Source: Desulfuromonadales bacterium (lineage in GTDB: Bacteria; Desulfobacterota; Desulfuromonadia; Geobacterales; Pseudopelobacteraceae). Taken from it: DNA of 64,000 nt. Positions 44,029 through 51,578 of this stretch are shown here, in pieces. Made by a program: the position numbers and the translations under genes. Positions within the stretch are counted from its first letter, which is position 1. Each line of letters begins with the position of its first letter. Under the pieces are notes generated by a model. The model was not told the DNA's origin, made no database searches, and was given only the letters and a program-made list of their open reading frames with translations. The stretch is from assembly GCA_013349325.1 (NCBI GenBank), contig DUZX01000010.1:1-64000 (forward strand), written 5' to 3'.

Positions 44029-45078
44029 ATGCAATTGGGTTTGAATCTAACCGCACTTCTCGCCAGAGTTCCTCAGTATACGCGAAATGCTAGGCACTTC
44101 AGAAGTATGCTCCAGCATAGCACCCTGAAAAAGCTCTTTAATCTAATCCGTGTGGAATACGCCATGGCTACAAGGCACGAATATGTGTCGGGGAAACCGT
44201 ATGTTATCATCGTTGATCCTATAAATAAGTGCAATCTCCGATGTCCCCTCTGTCCATCGGGTACTGGTGATCTGAACCGCGATCGCACGGTTATGTCTTA
44301 CCAGCAGTTTACTGAGATTATCCGACCGTTCATTAAGTATGCATACGAGATCTCATTTCACAATTGGGGAGAATCACTACTGAACCCGGAGGTTTTTAAA
44401 ATGATTTCCTTCGCGGCTCAACACAACATTGCCAGCAATATGAGTTCTAATTTGAGTATCACGCAAGCTGGGATAATGGGGGAGATAGTCGGGTCAGGAT
44501 TAGAATATTTAGTGGTATCTCTGGATGCAGCATCTCCTGAAGTATATCGTCAATATCGGCGCGGTGGCAATTTTGACCTGGTTATATCCAATCTTCGTTC
44601 ACTCATCGCCACGCGCAATGCGCGTGGTTCGAAGACTCCCAGGATTGAATGGCAATTCATCGTCATGAAACACAACATGCACGAAGTTGAGCAGGCGCAA
44701 ACACTTGCACGAGAAATCGGTGTCGACACATTCCGATTGATCCCAGTCGGTTTTCCCTTTGGCGTTAAGAACCTGAACGACTTGCGCCGAGAATGGGCTC
44801 CTGACTCCCTGCCAATGTCAGAACCAATCGATTCGACATGCTTTTATCTGTACCGCTCAGTGACGATTAACCCTGACGGAGGGGTTTCTCCTTGCTGCAT
44901 GGTGCCAGATGCTAAATACGATTTCGGAAACCTTTTGAGTGACGATTTTGAAAACATCTGGAATAATGACTTTTACAGATCGGCGCGGCGGTTATTTTTG
45001 TCAAAAACCGGTACGGGTTGTAAGATTGTGTGTAACAGCTGCACTAAATTCAGGAAAATGGGAGACGTGTCCTCATGA
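44029..45078 (+). CDS. radical SAM/SPASM-type protein in polysaccharide cluster
   Basis: About 349 residues from ATG 44029 (GTG at 44026 is an alternative). The radical SAM motif CNLRCPLC puts cysteines near 68, 72 and 75. The C-terminus has a SPASM-like cysteine set (STCFYLYRSVTINPDGGVSPCC...CKIVCNSC) for auxiliary clusters. Such proteins modify peptides or sugars; inside a glycan cluster it may modify a sugar or a protein carrier. No peptide precursor gene is seen nearby. It follows the kinase-like gene by 13 bases. Confidence 0.86.
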   Translation: MQLGLNLTALLARVPQYTRNARHFRSMLQHSTLKKLFNLIRVEYAMATRHEYVSGKPYVIIVDPINKCNLRCPLCPSGTGDLNRDRTVMSYQQFTEIIRPFIKYAYEISFHNWGESLLNPEVFKMISFAAQHNIASNMSSNLSITQAGIMGEIVGSGLEYLVVSLDAASPEVYRQYRRGGNFDLVISNLRSLIATRNARGSKTPRIEWQFIVMKHNMHEVEQAQTLAREIGVDTFRLIPVGFPFGVKNLNDLRREWAPDSLPMSEPIDSTCFYLYRSVTINPDGGVSPCCMVPDAKYDFGNLLSDDFENIWNNDFYRSARRLFLSKTGTGCKIVCNSCTKFRKMGDVSS

Positions 45079-46025
45079 ATGCGCTCGTCCTTGGAGGTAA
45101 CGGCTTCATCGGATCCCACCTGGTTGACAGGCTGATCGCCGAGGGACACAACGTCCGCGTCTATGACAAGTACGAGGAGTATTTCAGGCGTCCTCTGCCA
45201 GGTGTTGATTACCAGTTCGGCGAGTTCGGAAATAGGGGGCTCTTGGCAGATGCTCTCCAGGAAATGGAAATTGTCTTTCATCTCATTAGTACTTCAAATC
45301 CTAGCACATCCAATGTTGATCCCGCGTTCGATGTGCAGTCAAATGTTGTCGATTCACTTTTTCTACTGGAAAAATGTGTCGAGATAGGCACAAGAAAGAT
45401 TGTATATGTTTCAAGTGGTGGAACTGTATATGGCTCACCTTCGATTCTCCCGGTTCTTGAAACCCACCCCACTGAACCGATGTGTTCTTACGGGATCAGT
45501 AAGCTGACAACCGAGAAATACCTTGCTCTTTACAGGCTTTTAAAACGCCTGGATTATGTCGTGATCAGGCCATCGAACGCATATGGGCCACGTCAAAACC
45601 CGACCTCAATTCAGGGCGCAATTCCTGTTTTTCTAAGCAGAATTGCACGTAACGAAACCATAGAGGTCTGGGGCGACGGATCCGTCATACGCGATTATGT
45701 GTACGTCAATGACTTGGTTGACGGCATATACAGGGCAACTGTACAAACCGCTCCGTCTCGTATTTATAACTTTGGATGCGGTGTTGGGTTGTCTCTACAC
45801 GACATAGTCGCATCGGTTCGCAGGGTGGTTGATCGGGACATCAGCGTTCTTTTTTCAGAAAAACGCGTATTCGATGTTCCGTCAATCTATCTTGATGTTT
45901 CGAGAGCTTGGAATGAATTAGGATGGAAGCCAATGACCCCAATCGATGACGGGATTCGTCAGACATGGCAGTTTATTCTCAGTCAGAAGGAGCAGCCGGA
46001 TTCACGCTATCCGGCTGAAAAATGA
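45075..46025 (+). CDS. NAD-dependent nucleotide-sugar epimerase (SDR)
   Basis: A 316-residue SDR. GGNGFIGSHLVDRL (NAD site), VSSGGTVYG, YGISK (catalytic Tyr-Lys), RPSNAYGPRQ and WGDGSVIRDYVYVNDLVDGI match UDP-glucose/GlcNAc 4-epimerases. The start overlaps the radical SAM stop by 4 bases and its end overlaps the next glycosyltransferase by 4 bases, so translation is coupled. Confidence 0.91.
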   Translation: MNALVLGGNGFIGSHLVDRLIAEGHNVRVYDKYEEYFRRPLPGVDYQFGEFGNRGLLADALQEMEIVFHLISTSNPSTSNVDPAFDVQSNVVDSLFLLEKCVEIGTRKIVYVSSGGTVYGSPSILPVLETHPTEPMCSYGISKLTTEKYLALYRLLKRLDYVVIRPSNAYGPRQNPTSIQGAIPVFLSRIARNETIEVWGDGSVIRDYVYVNDLVDGIYRATVQTAPSRIYNFGCGVGLSLHDIVASVRRVVDRDISVLFSEKRVFDVPSIYLDVSRAWNELGWKPMTPIDDGIRQTWQFILSQKEQPDSRYPAEK

Positions 46026-47161
46026 TAGAAAATAATTTAAACAAAATTAGTGTTTTGCATCTCATTCATACCATGGCTTACGGAGGAATTGAAACCGCTG
46101 TCCTTAACTGGCTGAAGTGCATAAATAAGACACGATTTAATATCGTCCTAGTTTGTTTCGCCAATTCAGGCGGTAGCGAAGCCCCGTTTGTATCGGCAGC
46201 ACAATCACTGGGCTTCACAGTGGAGAAGATTTCCTGGGGAAAGAGAAAGCCGGTTTTGAAAGCCGCTAAATCCTTGGCATCGATAGCTAAAAAACACAGC
46301 ATAGACATTATTCACACCCACAACTGTTACGCTGACGTTGTAGGTTTGGTGACTCGATGGATAATACCCTTAAAAATTATCACTACCGTTTATGTCTGGG
46401 CTGACTTAGGGTGGAAGCGAAATCTGATCCAGTTTATTAATAAAATTGTAGTGCGGCGCTTTGACTGTGTCAGTGCCCATTGTCAAGAAACGTATGAGCA
46501 ATCTAAAACCTTTATCGATTCAAAAAAACTTAAACTTCTGATCTGCGGATTTGAGGGGGCCGCCTTTGTCATCACGGAGGAATCGAGGAAGGCAGCCAGG
46601 ATATCCGAAAACCTGTCGCCTGGCACCCCTGTTCTCATAAACATTGCTCGCTTATATCCGGAAAAGGCACATGATATGCTTTTGGAGTGTTTTCGAGAAA
46701 TAGTACTAGAGATTCCGGAAGCCAGATTATTAATCTATGGGGTGGGGCCGCTAGAAACCGAACTTAAGGAACTCTGTAGTAAGCTTGAAATGAATGACTA
46801 TGTTGTCTTTAAAGGATTCGCCGCTGACCTTGGACATGTATTCAGCGTCGCAGACGTGCAGGTACATCCTTCTTATATGGAAGGTGTGCCATTGGCACTC
46901 TGTTCAGGAATGGCGGCGGGGCTCCCAATTGTCGCCTCTGATGTCGGGGGAATAAAGGAAGTAATCATTGACGGTAAAACCGGAAAGCTCATCACACCCA
47001 ATGACCGCAAAGCCTTTATCCGGGAAACGGTTCGTCTCGTGAGAGATGCGTCATTACGACGCGAACTCGGAGACGCAGCCAAGCGATTTATCAATGAAGA
47101 CTACTCACTCATCAAAGCGGTTTCAGCCGTGGAAAAGACGTACGAAGAAATGATGTCATGA
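46022..47161 (+). CDS. glycosyltransferase family 4
   Basis: A 379-residue GT-B enzyme. YGGIETAVLNWLK (acceptor-side loop), HTHNCYADVVG, NIARLYPEKAHDMLLE, and HPSYMEGVPLALCSGMAAGLPIVASDVGGIKEVI carry the family pattern including the EX7E-like motif. It transfers a sugar to the growing polysaccharide at the cytoplasmic face. Overlaps both neighbours by 4 bases. Confidence 0.91.
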   Translation: MIENNLNKISVLHLIHTMAYGGIETAVLNWLKCINKTRFNIVLVCFANSGGSEAPFVSAAQSLGFTVEKISWGKRKPVLKAAKSLASIAKKHSIDIIHTHNCYADVVGLVTRWIIPLKIITTVYVWADLGWKRNLIQFINKIVVRRFDCVSAHCQETYEQSKTFIDSKKLKLLICGFEGAAFVITEESRKAARISENLSPGTPVLINIARLYPEKAHDMLLECFREIVLEIPEARLLIYGVGPLETELKELCSKLEMNDYVVFKGFAADLGHVFSVADVQVHPSYMEGVPLALCSGMAAGLPIVASDVGGIKEVIIDGKTGKLITPNDRKAFIRETVRLVRDASLRRELGDAAKRFINEDYSLIKAVSAVEKTYEEMMS

Positions 47162-48276
47162 AGATTGGTATCTTTGTCGTAATGGCCGGAACCAATGCCG
47201 GAGGCCCGGAGGTTTACGAAGTCAATTTAATAAGAAATCTTGCTCTGATAGACCACGAAAATGAATATCATGTATTTTGCCTCTCCGAAGCGGCACGAAA
47301 TTCCATAGGGGTAATTAAAGAAAATTTCATCTTTCATGTTCTGAAACCGGCAAACAGGTGGATCAGCATTCCGGTGTCGCTACCGATCGGGCTCGCACGA
47401 ACAGGCGTTGATTTTTTCCATGCGACCTTTACTCCACCTCCCTTGGCGTCGAAAGAATACCTTTTCACTCACCATTGCTTCAGCACGTTCAGCCATCCTG
47501 AGTTTTACGACTCGGGTACATTGTTACGGCTGAACAGGCTGATAATGACCGGCCTTAGGAAGAGCAGCGTCTGTATCTGTGTATCTAATTTTGTCATGCA
47601 GAAGACGCTTGAGGCATTTGAATTTTCAAAAGACAGGTTTCAAGTGGTCTACAATGGCATTAGTAATTGTTTTCGCCCCATAGATGCATCTGTGAGAAAA
47701 AGGGTATTGAAGGAGCGATACAACATAGACTTTCCCTATTTTCTATATATTGGAAAGCTTGACCCTCGTAAAAATATAGCTCGGATCGTGGAGGCTTTTT
47801 CCATCTTCAAACAAGAGACCGGCAGTGACTGGAAGCTGCTTCTAATCGGTAAACGGACACGCCTCATGGACGACCTCGGTACTTTAATTTGTCAGAGTGG
47901 ACTTGACGGCCACGTGATTCAACCCGGATATATTGCCAATGAGGATCTACCTGTACTTTATGGTGAAGCGAGAGGCTTTATTTTTCCTTCTATCTGTGAA
48001 GGATTTGGGATCCCTGTAATTGAAGCAATGGCATGTGGAACTCCGGTTATTACCTCGAACGGCTCTTCTTTGCCAGAAATTACTGCAGATGCAGCTTTAT
48101 TGGTAGATCCGTATGACGTGAACGCTATCGCCCACGCTATGCAGAAACTTTATGACGATGAAAGTTTGGTGGAGAAGCTTCATGTAAGGGGACTTCAGCG
48201 GGCAAAATATTTTTCATGGGAAAAAACCGCGATACAAACACTCGCTGCATATCGTAAAATTGGGAAATTATTGTAA
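47158..48276 (+). CDS. glycosyltransferase family 4
   Basis: A 372-residue GT-B enzyme. NAGGPEVYEVNLIRNL, CVSNFVMQKT, YIGKLDPRKNIARIVEAF and FPSICEGFGIPVIEAMACGTPVITSNGSSLPEI are typical (mannosyl/rhamnosyl-type GT4 with an EGFGIPVIE motif). Overlaps the preceding GT4 by 4 bases. Last enzyme before the exporter gene. Confidence 0.91.
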   Translation: MKIGIFVVMAGTNAGGPEVYEVNLIRNLALIDHENEYHVFCLSEAARNSIGVIKENFIFHVLKPANRWISIPVSLPIGLARTGVDFFHATFTPPPLASKEYLFTHHCFSTFSHPEFYDSGTLLRLNRLIMTGLRKSSVCICVSNFVMQKTLEAFEFSKDRFQVVYNGISNCFRPIDASVRKRVLKERYNIDFPYFLYIGKLDPRKNIARIVEAFSIFKQETGSDWKLLLIGKRTRLMDDLGTLICQSGLDGHVIQPGYIANEDLPVLYGEARGFIFPSICEGFGIPVIEAMACGTPVITSNGSSLPEITADAALLVDPYDVNAIAHAMQKLYDDESLVEKLHVRGLQRAKYFSWEKTAIQTLAAYRKIGKLL

Positions 48277-48301
48277 TAATTTTATTTAGAGGATGGTATT
48301 T

Positions 48302-49021
48302 ATGATTTCAAGTGCACGAACTATGCTCCTTATTGTTTTGCTGTTTACCTGCGGTTGCGCCAGCGTTCCTGTGTGGCAACAAGATTCCACTGGTAAGCCA
48401 ATAACTATTAGGGAGGAAAAAATTACTCATTACATAATCCAGCCAGGCGATTTGCTTGAGATCAAGATTTTTAACGTGCCGGAATTGAATGATACCGTAC
48501 GTGTCTACCCCGACGGAAGCGTGAGTTTTAGGCTTATAGGCAATTTCAATGCGGCGGGAATGACGCTTACTGAGTTCGAAAAAACTTTAAATGACCGTTT
48601 GAAAGTTAAAGTTGTGAATCCGGAAATAACGGTATTTTTACGAGAATGTGCTAATATGAGAGCTTTTGTGGGGGGTGAAGTTGATAAGCCTCAGTTAATT
48701 CTTCTTACAAGTAAGACGGACCTGCTTCAAGCCATTCTGGCAGTTGGTGGACCCAAAGTCACAGCTAAACTCGATTCCGTTATTTTGATACGCCGTGGTA
48801 TCGATAATATTGTTAAGGGTGAGGTGATAAATCTTGCAGCTTACATCAATGGAATTCCTGGTGCTGAAAGTAGATATCTTCTCCCAAATGATGTTATTGT
48901 CGTGCCAAAAACTGGTATCGCGGAGGTCAATCTTCTTGTGGATCAGTACATTAACAAGCTAATTCCTAACCAAGTTTCATTCCCATTTATGTACAACCTT
49001 AATCCGGATGTCATCAGGTAG
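48302..49021 (+). CDS. Wza-type polysaccharide export lipoprotein
   Basis: About 239 residues from ATG 48302 (AGAGG ten bases upstream; the ATG at 48293 lies inside the ribosome site). The lipobox is TCGCAS. A Poly_export domain (YIIQPGDLLEIKIFNVPELN, YPDGSVSFRLIGNF) and SLBB-like domain (AFVGGEVDKPQLILL...LLQAILAVGG) follow. It forms the outer-membrane export channel. No inner-membrane Wzc with a functional kinase, Wzx or Wzy is in the window, so the cluster is incomplete. Confidence 0.89.
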   Translation: MISSARTMLLIVLLFTCGCASVPVWQQDSTGKPITIREEKITHYIIQPGDLLEIKIFNVPELNDTVRVYPDGSVSFRLIGNFNAAGMTLTEFEKTLNDRLKVKVVNPEITVFLRECANMRAFVGGEVDKPQLILLTSKTDLLQAILAVGGPKVTAKLDSVILIRRGIDNIVKGEVINLAAYINGIPGAESRYLLPNDVIVVPKTGIAEVNLLVDQYINKLIPNQVSFPFMYNLNPDVIR

Positions 49022-49080
49022 AGGCGTACTTTTAAGACATTCACTCAAATTGTTCCGCCTCAGTCGGAATTGGACTTTCA

Positions 49081-49420
49081 GGACGCTTGATCTAATGGTA
49101 AGTCAGTTTCCCCTGAACGCCTGATCTCAGGATAAGCTTGTTGTCGTTTTTGCTTTCTCAATTCTCTTGCTTCTTAAAGCTTTCTGTCTCGCTCTTTGAA
49201 TATTTCTTTGTCTCTGCCGTTCAGTTTGTCAGATGGTGTCACGTAGCCAATGGCGCTGTGCCGTCTCACGGTGTTGTCGTGTTCGATGTGCTTTTCTACT
49301 ATCTGACGGGCATCGTCAATAGAAAGCGGAGTGCCGGGGCGGGTGCATTCACTTTTGAAATCGCTCCAGTTTGCCGTTTGACTGCGGATAGAAGGGCGAC
49401 GTCCGTTGACGTGGCTGGCC
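49081..49420 (-). pseudogene. IS3-family transposase remnant (C-terminal integrase core)
   Basis: On the minus strand RTSPFYPQSNGKLERFQ (one frame) continues after a frameshift as KSECTRPGTPLSIDDARQIV, EHDNTVRRHSAIGYVTPSDK and KEIFKERDRKL, then an in-frame stop at 49174 and EARELRKQKRQQAYPEIR. This is the end of the rve domain of IS3-type transposases, with the catalytic glutamate region altered by the frameshift. No terminal repeats were recognised. It marks the right edge of the polysaccharide cluster. Confidence 0.77.
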
Positions 49421-49535
49421 TTTGCCGTTCCAGAGCCACAGCTTGAGTGAACACAAGTACCGTGGCCAGTACTGAGAGCGCGCCGAGTTTGAACAGGATG
49501 ATGCCGAATGCAATTATGAGTAGAAATGTCCACAT
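49299..49535 (-). CDS. hybrid ORF: start of a small membrane protein fused to IS sequence
   Basis: An excellent ribosome site (AAAGGAGGAATC) precedes the ATG at 49535. The first ~35 residues (MWTFLLIIAFGIILFKLGAL, SVLATVLVFTQAVALE) form one or two membrane helices. From about residue 37 the reading runs into IS3-derived sequence in a foreign frame and stops after 78 residues. It looks like a small membrane protein gene interrupted by the IS insertion. Confidence 0.42.
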   Translation of the reverse strand: MWTFLLIIAFGIILFKLGALSVLATVLVFTQAVALERQRPATSTDVALLSAVKRQTGAISKVNAPAPALRFLLTMPVR

Positions 49536-49611
49536 TTTTTGATTCCTCCTTTGATGTGATGTTACAAAAAAGTCCCAGGACCGGGATAGTCATGGGACTT
49601 GAATAATAAAA

Positions 49612-49640
49612 AAAAGGGCCTCCGTTTCTGGAAGCCCTTT
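49612..49640 (-). terminator. intrinsic terminator of the PEP-CTERM gene
   Basis: AAGGGC-TCC pairs with GGA-GCCCTT (one mismatch) around TTTCT, and eight T follow on the minus strand. Confidence 0.65.
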
Positions 49641-49659
49641 TTGTGTATGTCGGTATTCT

Positions 49660-50325
49660 TTACACTGACTTCTTCCGTCTCCAGAAGGCGAGACCGGCAA
49701 TGCCTCCCCCGAAGAGAAACATGGTGGATGGCTCGGGGACTGGTTGTGGAAACGAATCTGAAATACTTGTTACTTTTAAGTCAAAAGACTGGAACCTTGT
49801 TGCGTTGCCTTTGTCATCAAAAGCACGATCATAGCTACTCATTCCTGTATCACCAACAGACAAACCTCTAACATCCGTGATGTTGTAGATTTGAATAAAA
49901 TGATCATCACTTCCACCATTTAGATAACCCTTTGCGGTGTCTGTATTATATACACCATAGTTGTATTCAGCTAAATTGGTTGGATTATTATATGTTCCAC
50001 CATTGACTTCGTGTAAGAGTAAACGACTGACAATATCGTCATAGAAAAGACGGGCGTCGCTGTTGGTTGAGCCGTTGTTTAATGTATTTGAGCCTGGCCT
50101 GTCGAAATCAATTAGCCATGTATATGAGACAGCATCGCCGTAGGTAAGAGACACATCTTTATTCGCGATCATTCTGGCACCATCAGCTATCCATGTGACG
50201 GTGCCCTCAAACGTGTAGTACATTGGTGCAGCTTCCGCTGAACTCACAACCACTGAAAACGCTAAAGTTGAAAAAAATGACAACAAGAGTTTTTTCATCC
50301 TTTTCACCACAAATTGCCATTTCAT
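49660..50325 (-). CDS. PEP-CTERM sorted surface protein
   Basis: A 221-residue secreted protein. A signal peptide (KKLLLSFFSTLAFSVVVSSA, cleavage near AEAAP) starts it. The C-terminus is a complete PEP-CTERM sorting signal: VPEPSTMFLFGGG, a short membrane helix (IAGLAFW) and RRKKSV. An exosortase, encoded elsewhere, would cleave it during export, often in step with polysaccharide secretion. AAGGAG about ten bases upstream supports the ATG at 50325. The mature part is beta-rich with no known domain. A consensus sigma-54 promoter stands upstream. Confidence 0.87.
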   Translation of the reverse strand: MKWQFVVKRMKKLLLSFFSTLAFSVVVSSAEAAPMYYTFEGTVTWIADGARMIANKDVSLTYGDAVSYTWLIDFDRPGSNTLNNGSTNSDARLFYDDIVSRLLLHEVNGGTYNNPTNLAEYNYGVYNTDTAKGYLNGGSDDHFIQIYNITDVRGLSVGDTGMSSYDRAFDDKGNATRFQSFDLKVTSISDSFPQPVPEPSTMFLFGGGIAGLAFWRRKKSV

Positions 50326-50371
50326 AGCTTACTACTCCTTTTAGCTGAATTTCAAAATCAGGTTTTATAAA

Positions 50372-50387
50372 AGCAATTCATGCGCCA
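50372..50387 (-). promoter_or_regulatory. sigma-54 promoter of the PEP-CTERM gene
   Basis: On the minus strand TGGCGCATGAATTGCT matches TGGCRCR-N4-TTGCW at every conserved base, with GG and GC ten bases apart. It would start transcription near 50361, ~36 bases before the ATG. PEP-CTERM genes are often controlled by RpoN with the PrsK/PrsR system. Confidence 0.75.
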
Positions 50388-50834
50388 TCTAAATCATCTT
50401 AATATATTAGGTATTTATAGCTATGCTATAATTGTATTCTCATGGCATTAAAGTAATCCGACAATTACATTAAGTTATTTAGCGTAGTTAATGCGGAATA
50501 AGTATCCAAAAGTCGGCCTTTCAAAATCTTGACAAGCTCAAAGCGGTTTGTTATCGGGCAGGAGGCGGAGTTATAACCTGAAGGTGTCAATCGGCTTTCA
50601 GGTGAGTCAATTGTTCTGCTTCGATTTCATTCATGATTTACCTCCAGAAACTCATTTGTAACATAGACTTGCCCGCCCCTGTCCATCTCCGGCCAACTTT
50701 CCAACTCACTGAAACCTGCTATCTCCCACCCCCCAGATACCCCTCCAGTACTTCCGGTCTACATTGCTCGCCGAACGCTCTGCCGGTTTTCCCCTTGACA
50801 CACCCCCCCTGCCGGTGCTAGAAAATGCACTCTT
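50388..50834. other. intergenic region without a convincing gene
   Basis: A/T-rich on the left, G/C-richer toward the tRNA. Short open frames here lack ribosome sites. It should contain the activator site for the sigma-54 promoter and the tRNA promoter; I could not place either. Confidence 0.4.
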
Positions 50835-50911
50835 CGGGATGTAGCGCAGCCTGGTAGCGCACCTGCTTCGGGAGCAGGGGGTCGACTGTTCGAATCAGTT
50901 CATCCCGACCA
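50835..50911 (+). tRNA. tRNA-Pro (anticodon CGG)
   Basis: Acceptor CGGGATG (50835-50841) pairs with CATCCCG (50901-50907), followed by A-CCA encoded in the gene. The D arm is GCGCAGCCTGGTAGCGC, the anticodon stem CCTGC/GCAGG with loop TTCGGGA (anticodon CGG), and the T arm reads GACTG-TTCGAAT-CAGTT with a G-U pair. 77 bases. Accessory DNA begins just downstream, as when a tRNA gene serves as an integration site. Confidence 0.94.
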
Positions 50912-51095
50912 GTAAATTCAAGGGGTTACAGTTAATTCTGTAGCTCCTTTTTTGTTTTTGTTACGTCGTGTAACCTTCCATGTAACCTCTGTAACGCTTG
51001 CTAGGGTGAGATACTATGGATAAAAATCGGCCTGATAAATGAGACTTGATAACCTTCACCTTGGATAAAATACTTCTTCCGTTACGCCGTAACAT
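50912..51095. other. spacer after tRNA-Pro with repeated GTAAC words
   Basis: No gene. TTAC/GTAAC occurs several times between 50926 and 50996 (GGTTACAG, GTTACGTC, GTGTAACC, TGTAACCTC, TGTAACGC), which could be leftover recombinase arm sites. No integrase gene is present. Confidence 0.35.
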
Positions 51096-51254
51096 TCATG
51101 TATCCACGTCGCCCCCACAGCTATACAAACTTTGCCAGCACATCTTCTGTCCGCATCCCGCTTCATACATCTCTGCGATAATTCCGGGGCGTATCTGCTC
51201 GCGTATCATCATCCCTACCAACTCAATCCCCAAATCCCTTGATTTGTGTCTCAT
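51096..51254 (-). CDS. small hypothetical protein, ~52 aa
   Basis: AGAGGG eight bases before the ATG at 51254 favours this start over 51287. The peptide (MRHKSRDLGIELVGMMIREQ, then GIIAEMYEAGCGQKMCWQSL) has several cysteines and no recognised domain. It diverges from the ribbon-helix-helix gene at 51384. Low confidence. Confidence 0.32.
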   Translation of the reverse strand: MRHKSRDLGIELVGMMIREQIRPGIIAEMYEAGCGQKMCWQSLYSCGGDVDT

Positions 51255-51328
51255 TCTTGTTTCCCTCTTTTTAATTTTGTTAAGCATAGCCTGTCATGGT
51301 TTCTAACTTGTGTCAATTTTGAAGTATA

Positions 51329-51357
51329 TTGACTAGTCTGTTTTTGTCTGATACAAG
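51329..51357 (+). promoter_or_regulatory. promoter of the ribbon-helix-helix gene and defence island
   Basis: TTGACT (51329-51334) and TACAAG (51352-51357) with a 17-base spacer. Start expected near 51364, ahead of AAGGAGG at 51371-51377. Confidence 0.62.
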
Positions 51358-51383
51358 CAGAGTTCGATGAAAGGAGGTTTAAA

Positions 51384-51557
51384 ATGGGAATTAATCCTGC
51401 GGACCAAGTAAATGCATCCGTTGTCCTGCAAAAAGACGTGTATGAAAGACTAAAAGCGATTGCGAGCCAGCAAAAGCGGAGCATTTCAAAACAGATTGCA
51501 TTCTGGGTTGAAGAACGCCTGGTTCATGAAGAAGAAAAGATTGCTTCAAACAAATAA
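51384..51557 (+). CDS. ribbon-helix-helix (CopG/Arc-type) small DNA-binding protein, 57 aa
   Basis: ATG 51384 follows AAGGAGG. Residues ~10-55 (NASVVLQKDVYERLKAIASQ, then KRSISKQIAFWVEERL) have the strand-helix-helix pattern of RHH repressors and antitoxins. It is 21 bases upstream of the SNF2 gene, so it may autoregulate the island or be an orphan antitoxin. Confidence 0.68.
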   Translation: MGINPADQVNASVVLQKDVYERLKAIASQQKRSISKQIAFWVEERLVHEEEKIASNK

Positions 51558-51578
51558 CATGGGGCAGGTGCCTCGCTC

